NCBI GenBank assembly: GCA_963575745.1 | Contig: CAUYUJ010016282.1 | Location: 1,403,372-1,467,371 of the forward strand | Reading direction: 5' to 3' | DNA: 64,000 nt | Origin: Prorocentrum cordatum | Taxonomy: Eukaryota > Sar > Dinophyceae > Prorocentrales > Prorocentraceae | In this document: positions 61,195-64,000 of the stretch, in pieces | Layout: the number at the start of each line of letters is the position of its first letter | Numbering within the stretch: the stretch's first letter is position 1 | Program-made: the position numbers and the translations under genes | Notes under the pieces: generated by a model | What the model saw: only the letters and a program-made list of their open reading frames with translations | The model's database searches: none | What the model was told of the DNA's origin: nothing

Positions 61195-62289
61195 ATGGAT
61201 GCAGCCAGCCAGGCTGCGAGCGCCCATGACGGCGCGACCAAGCAGCACCTTCGATGCCTCGGCTGGAACCCGTGTTGGGCTAGTCGACCAGACCGACTGG
61301 AAGAGATCATGGATGAGTGCCACAACTTCGACTTTGTGCAGCTGGCGGGCATCAAGACATCGTGCTCCAACGCAGAGGGGCAGGTACATTACCGCCGAGC
61401 TGGGGGCACACTGGTGCTGGAGGCCCCTTGTGAGGGAGGGAGACGACCCGCCCCCTTCAGCAACCCGTCGCGCGGCGTTGCGATCGGGATCCCGCCTCGG
61501 GCTCCCCGCTCTGCTGTCAAGCGGACGTGGGGGAGCCCTGCGGGTGCGCCTGGCCGCGCCCTCGCAGCCAGAGTGAAGTACCAGAACGTGGACGTGCTGG
61601 CGGTGAGTAGTATGTACTTCTCGCCGCAGGGCAAGAGCAAGAAGAGGAGTCAATACATCGGGATTTGTAAGTTGTTAGTTGGATGGTTGGGTGGAGTCCT
61701 GGCGGGCATTCCCACACGATGCACACCAGTGATATATATGGACTTGAATGACGGCATCGGGTACAGCACCACTGAGGGAGGTCTGGAACACCTGAATGCG
61801 GAGGTTGTGAATGCCCCGACGAGGGAAAGGATCCGTGGAGGGGCGGGGGAGCGAACGCGAGGCCTATTGGCTGAGCACAACCTCTGCATGGGCAACGCCC
61901 GGAGCGCTGTGATCGACACCTTTTTCGGCGAGACGGGATCGAGCAGGATTGACTACATAGCCTTCCCTCAAGATATTGGTCCGTTGGTACGGCACTGCCA
62001 AGTGTTGCCGCGTTTAGGCGCAAAGCTGCAGGCGATGAAGGGCACGCCGCCGAGGGACCACATCTCCATTCATTGCTGTATCGAGTACCGTAAGTATGGG
62101 GCGCCCAACCTAGCAGAGACGGAGGCGGGGATTGTAAGGTGGGATCACACTAAGATGATGGAGGCGGTGCGCACTGGAGCTGGCAGGGAACCTTTTCTGA
62201 CGGATGTGCGCGCGGCAGTGCAGGCGCTCCCCGTAAACTCCCATATTGACTGGGACTCGCCCGACACCATTTTCGAGGGAATCGAGTAG
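61195..62289 (+). CDS. LINE endonuclease domain, ends at premature stop
   Basis: 364 codons plus TAG. The Asn of the first motif, Asp-Asn of the GDFN-like motif, Ser-Ile-Asp-Tyr and the final Asp-His are all present, the set expected for APE-type nicking endonucleases. The position usually holding Glu (LQE) reads QLAG, which may be a family trait or a loss. The following frame is open from 62,290, so this stop separates two halves of what was one ORF. Confidence 0.65.
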   Translation: MDAASQAASAHDGATKQHLRCLGWNPCWASRPDRLEEIMDECHNFDFVQLAGIKTSCSNAEGQVHYRRAGGTLVLEAPCEGGRRPAPFSNPSRGVAIGIPPRAPRSAVKRTWGSPAGAPGRALAARVKYQNVDVLAVSSMYFSPQGKSKKRSQYIGICKLLVGWLGGVLAGIPTRCTPVIYMDLNDGIGYSTTEGGLEHLNAEVVNAPTRERIRGGAGERTRGLLAEHNLCMGNARSAVIDTFFGETGSSRIDYIAFPQDIGPLVRHCQVLPRLGAKLQAMKGTPPRDHISIHCCIEYRKYGAPNLAETEAGIVRWDHTKMMEAVRTGAGREPFLTDVRAAVQALPVNSHIDWDSPDTIFEGIE

Positions 62290-63693
62290 CGTATACATGA
62301 TGAAGCCGCCAAACACTTTGGAGCCAAGCAGGGGCATGGAGAGCCTTACACCTCCTACGCTGCAGAGCGACGACAGTTATTAAGGCGTAGAGTTGAGCTA
62401 CGCGGACAGAAGCAGGAGGCCACGGAGGAGGAGACTACCCAGATCGACATGCAGCTGAAGGTGGTCTCCAAGCTGCTGGCGGCGAAGAGGCGGAAGTACC
62501 AGCGACAAAGGGTGGCGACGCTGATGGAGGAGGCGGATGCGGCGTTGCACCGCGACCGCCAGGCGGAGGCTATGAAGGCTTGCAGGCTCGCCGCCCACAG
62601 CCGCTACGGCCCCAAGAAGCGGGGCGGGCGCCTCTTCGCACCTGCGCCGCCGTCGGCGGCGGAGTGGCTGGACACATGGCAGAAAGAGGGGCACAGAGGC
62701 GGGATGCAGGCCTACGAGATTGAGTGGGAGACTTGGAGGGCGCAGCGGGAGGGGATGAAGTACGACGGCGTGGAGGATGAGGAGATTGCCAAGCTGGTCA
62801 AGAGCGGCATCAAGAGCATCAGGCACTACTTGCGTCGCGCCGCTAAGAGGCGTGCGGTGCCACCTGGCACTTTGCCGTGCGAGATATGGCAGATGACACT
62901 GCTGCCGAACTACCGTGTGAGCCAGCAGAGAGGCCTCGGCAATCCGACCATCCCGCCCATGGACTCGCTGCACTCCCTGCTGGCCCCGGGCCTCTCTAAG
63001 ATGAGACACTACGACTGCGCCCCCTTGTGCTGGCAGTGGTCTCGAGGAGCTGGATTACTGAAGAATTCTACGCCAGGCCCGAAGGGCCGCCGAGTCATTC
63101 ACATGTTGCCATCGATTGGAAAAGCTTGTTTCGCCACTCGCCTGAAGGTGGAGCCAACGAACATGGAGCGCGGCTTTCACCGCCACCGCCGACGGGAGGA
63201 GGCGACTCTCACCATGCATGTTTTGAGCTGGCGCCTCCGCCAGAGCGGGCGCACGCATTGCGCGTGCTTTAGAGATGCGACGAATGCCTTCGCGCCCACG
63301 CGTCGGCGTGGCATGGAGTCGGCGGTGGAGAGGGGGGTGGCGGCGGAGGATCGATCGCTTTGCGCGCAGCGTTTCAAACGCAGTGTAGTCACCTTGCAGG
63401 GCGAGGACCGTGTAATCACTTTAAAAACTACCCAGGGTGGAAGCATGGGGGGCCCTTTTATCGTCAAATGTTTTGTTGATTGCTTCAGGTGGCCTGTGCT
63501 GGCCTGGCTAAGATCTATGAGTGAAGTTGACCCGCAGGCCCGTGCCCTTGTAGCAACATGGGGCCCCTGGAGTGCCGAAGGCAGTTTAGCTAAGTTTGCT
63601 GATGATATATGTAAAGTTGTGGTTGTATCGCCGAGCGCCACCTTTAAGGACTTTTTTGCCGTTGCTTCGCGGCGTGGACGAGAGACTGGATGA
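62290..63693 (+). CDS. LINE reverse transcriptase domain, partial
   Basis: Same frame as the endonuclease half; the first ATG is at 62,449. A basic, helix-rich linker (about 62,290-63,020) leads into RT motifs 2, A, B and C, with catalytic Asp residues present. The frame formally ends at TGA 63,691-63,693, but protein similarity to RT continues in other frames beyond it, so the end is the result of a frameshift near 63,655. Confidence 0.65.
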   Translation, partial: RIHDEAAKHFGAKQGHGEPYTSYAAERRQLLRRRVELRGQKQEATEEETTQIDMQLKVVSKLLAAKRRKYQRQRVATLMEEADAALHRDRQAEAMKACRLAAHSRYGPKKRGGRLFAPAPPSAAEWLDTWQKEGHRGGMQAYEIEWETWRAQREGMKYDGVEDEEIAKLVKSGIKSIRHYLRRAAKRRAVPPGTLPCEIWQMTLLPNYRVSQQRGLGNPTIPPMDSLHSLLAPGLSKMRHYDCAPLCWQWSRGAGLLKNSTPGPKGRRVIHMLPSIGKACFATRLKVEPTNMERGFHRHRRREEATLTMHVLSWRLRQSGRTHCACFRDATNAFAPTRRRGMESAVERGVAAEDRSLCAQRFKRSVVTLQGEDRVITLKTTQGGSMGGPFIVKCFVDCFRWPVLAWLRSMSEVDPQARALVATWGPWSAEGSLAKFADDICKVVVVSPSATFKDFFAVASRRGRETG

Positions 63694-64000
63694 AACGCTC
63701 GCCACCGCTGGATTCGCTCAAAATCTTGGCAATCAGGAATTTCTCTTCTACTTCTGCCAAACTCGGGACAGGTTTAAACATTTTTAAGGAGGCCGCGTGA
63801 CCATGGACTGGAAGGGACACCCAAGGATAAATGTAGGTACCCCGGGCCCTATTTGATGCAGCGGAGTACTTGTCACCATGAGATTGTAAACAGAATTCGA
63901 GCCACACGTAGCAGCTTTTGTTCACTGGGGGGCGTCTGGAGCCTCGCTGGGATTCCACACCGCATGCGCCGCTGTCTTCTGCAGGCTTTTGTAGTAAACA

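Larger units (their letters stand above)
61195..64000 (+). mobile_element. LINE-type ORF2: endonuclease and reverse transcriptase, runs off window
   Basis: From ATG 61,195 one frame stays open to 63,693, except for a TAG at 62,287-62,289 (codon 365). Endonuclease part (codons about 10-300): LRCLGWNPCW, PVIYMDLNDGIGY (GDFN-like), SSRIDYIAFP (SxIDYI) and RDHISIHCCI (SDH-like). RT part (codons about 610-810): GPKGRRVIHMLPSIGKA, then CFRDATNAFAP (motif A, Asp kept), TTQGGSMGGPF (motif B) and AKFADDICKV (motif C, both Asp kept; FADD at 63,595-63,606). Near a T6 run (63,652-63,657) the coding frame shifts, and again near 63,740; RT-thumb-like residues (GPYLMQR, RIRATRSSF, HRMRRCLLQ) continue to the window end. 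This is the best-preserved mobile-element ORF here. The 3' UTR and any tail lie outside. Confidence 0.75.

Overview
The window reads as nuclear DNA of a dinoflagellate. The strongest evidence is a copy of the dinoflagellate trans-splicing spliced leader at 56,100-56,121, followed directly by a truncated second copy (56,122-56,136), the known signature of a processed cDNA that went back into the genome. Other features fit: very GC-rich sequence, many trinucleotide arrays, dispersed minisatellites, copia-type and LINE-type retroelement remnants, and a decayed PIF1-type helicase. I see no bacterial operon and no tRNA or rRNA gene. The species cannot be fixed; Prorocentrum- or Polarella-like genomes would fit, but that is a guess.

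Layout. 0-5.7 kb: a large unrecognised coding region, probably dinoflagellate-specific, broken by a nonsense codon, reading-frame shifts and a 1.4-kb non-coding block. 5.9-9.8 kb: short degenerate repeats, then a frame-shifted SAM-methyltransferase-like pseudogene (8.2-9.3 kb). 9.76-11.9 kb: a GAT satellite with higher-order duplication. 12-25 kb: almost wholly repetitive (CTTGGGGCC-type arrays, AT tracts, 105-bp, 90-bp and 24-28-bp tandem arrays, a GAT array). 25.2-26.4 kb: decayed copia RT/RNase H. 26.6-35.7 kb: repeats and sequence with no recognisable gene. 35.8-39.1 kb: two inverted copies of a 165-bp MITE flanking a minus-strand coiled-coil ORF1-like pseudogene. 39.2-40.2 kb: broken LINE-type endonuclease. 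42.5-44.8 kb: copia RT-RNase H with a frameshift and substituted RT catalytic residues. 45.1-46.7 kb: PIF1-like helicase pseudogene. 47-50.4 kb: GAT, AT-rich and GC-rich repeats. 50.4-52.1 kb: a foldback-like structure with head-to-head 18-bp minisatellites. 53-56 kb: CTTG-family arrays in inverse orientation. 56.1-57.1 kb: spliced-leader retrocopy of a cyclin-like gene. 58.6-61.1 kb: nested tandem duplications. 61.2-64 kb: a well-preserved LINE ORF2 (endonuclease plus RT) running off the window.

No gene is supported as an intact, working host gene. The coding content is mostly mobile-element protein and retrocopies at different stages of decay. Several reading-frame breaks lie at or near homopolymer runs, so some may be assembly indels rather than biology. 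Family assignments come from motif recognition by eye; no search was run.
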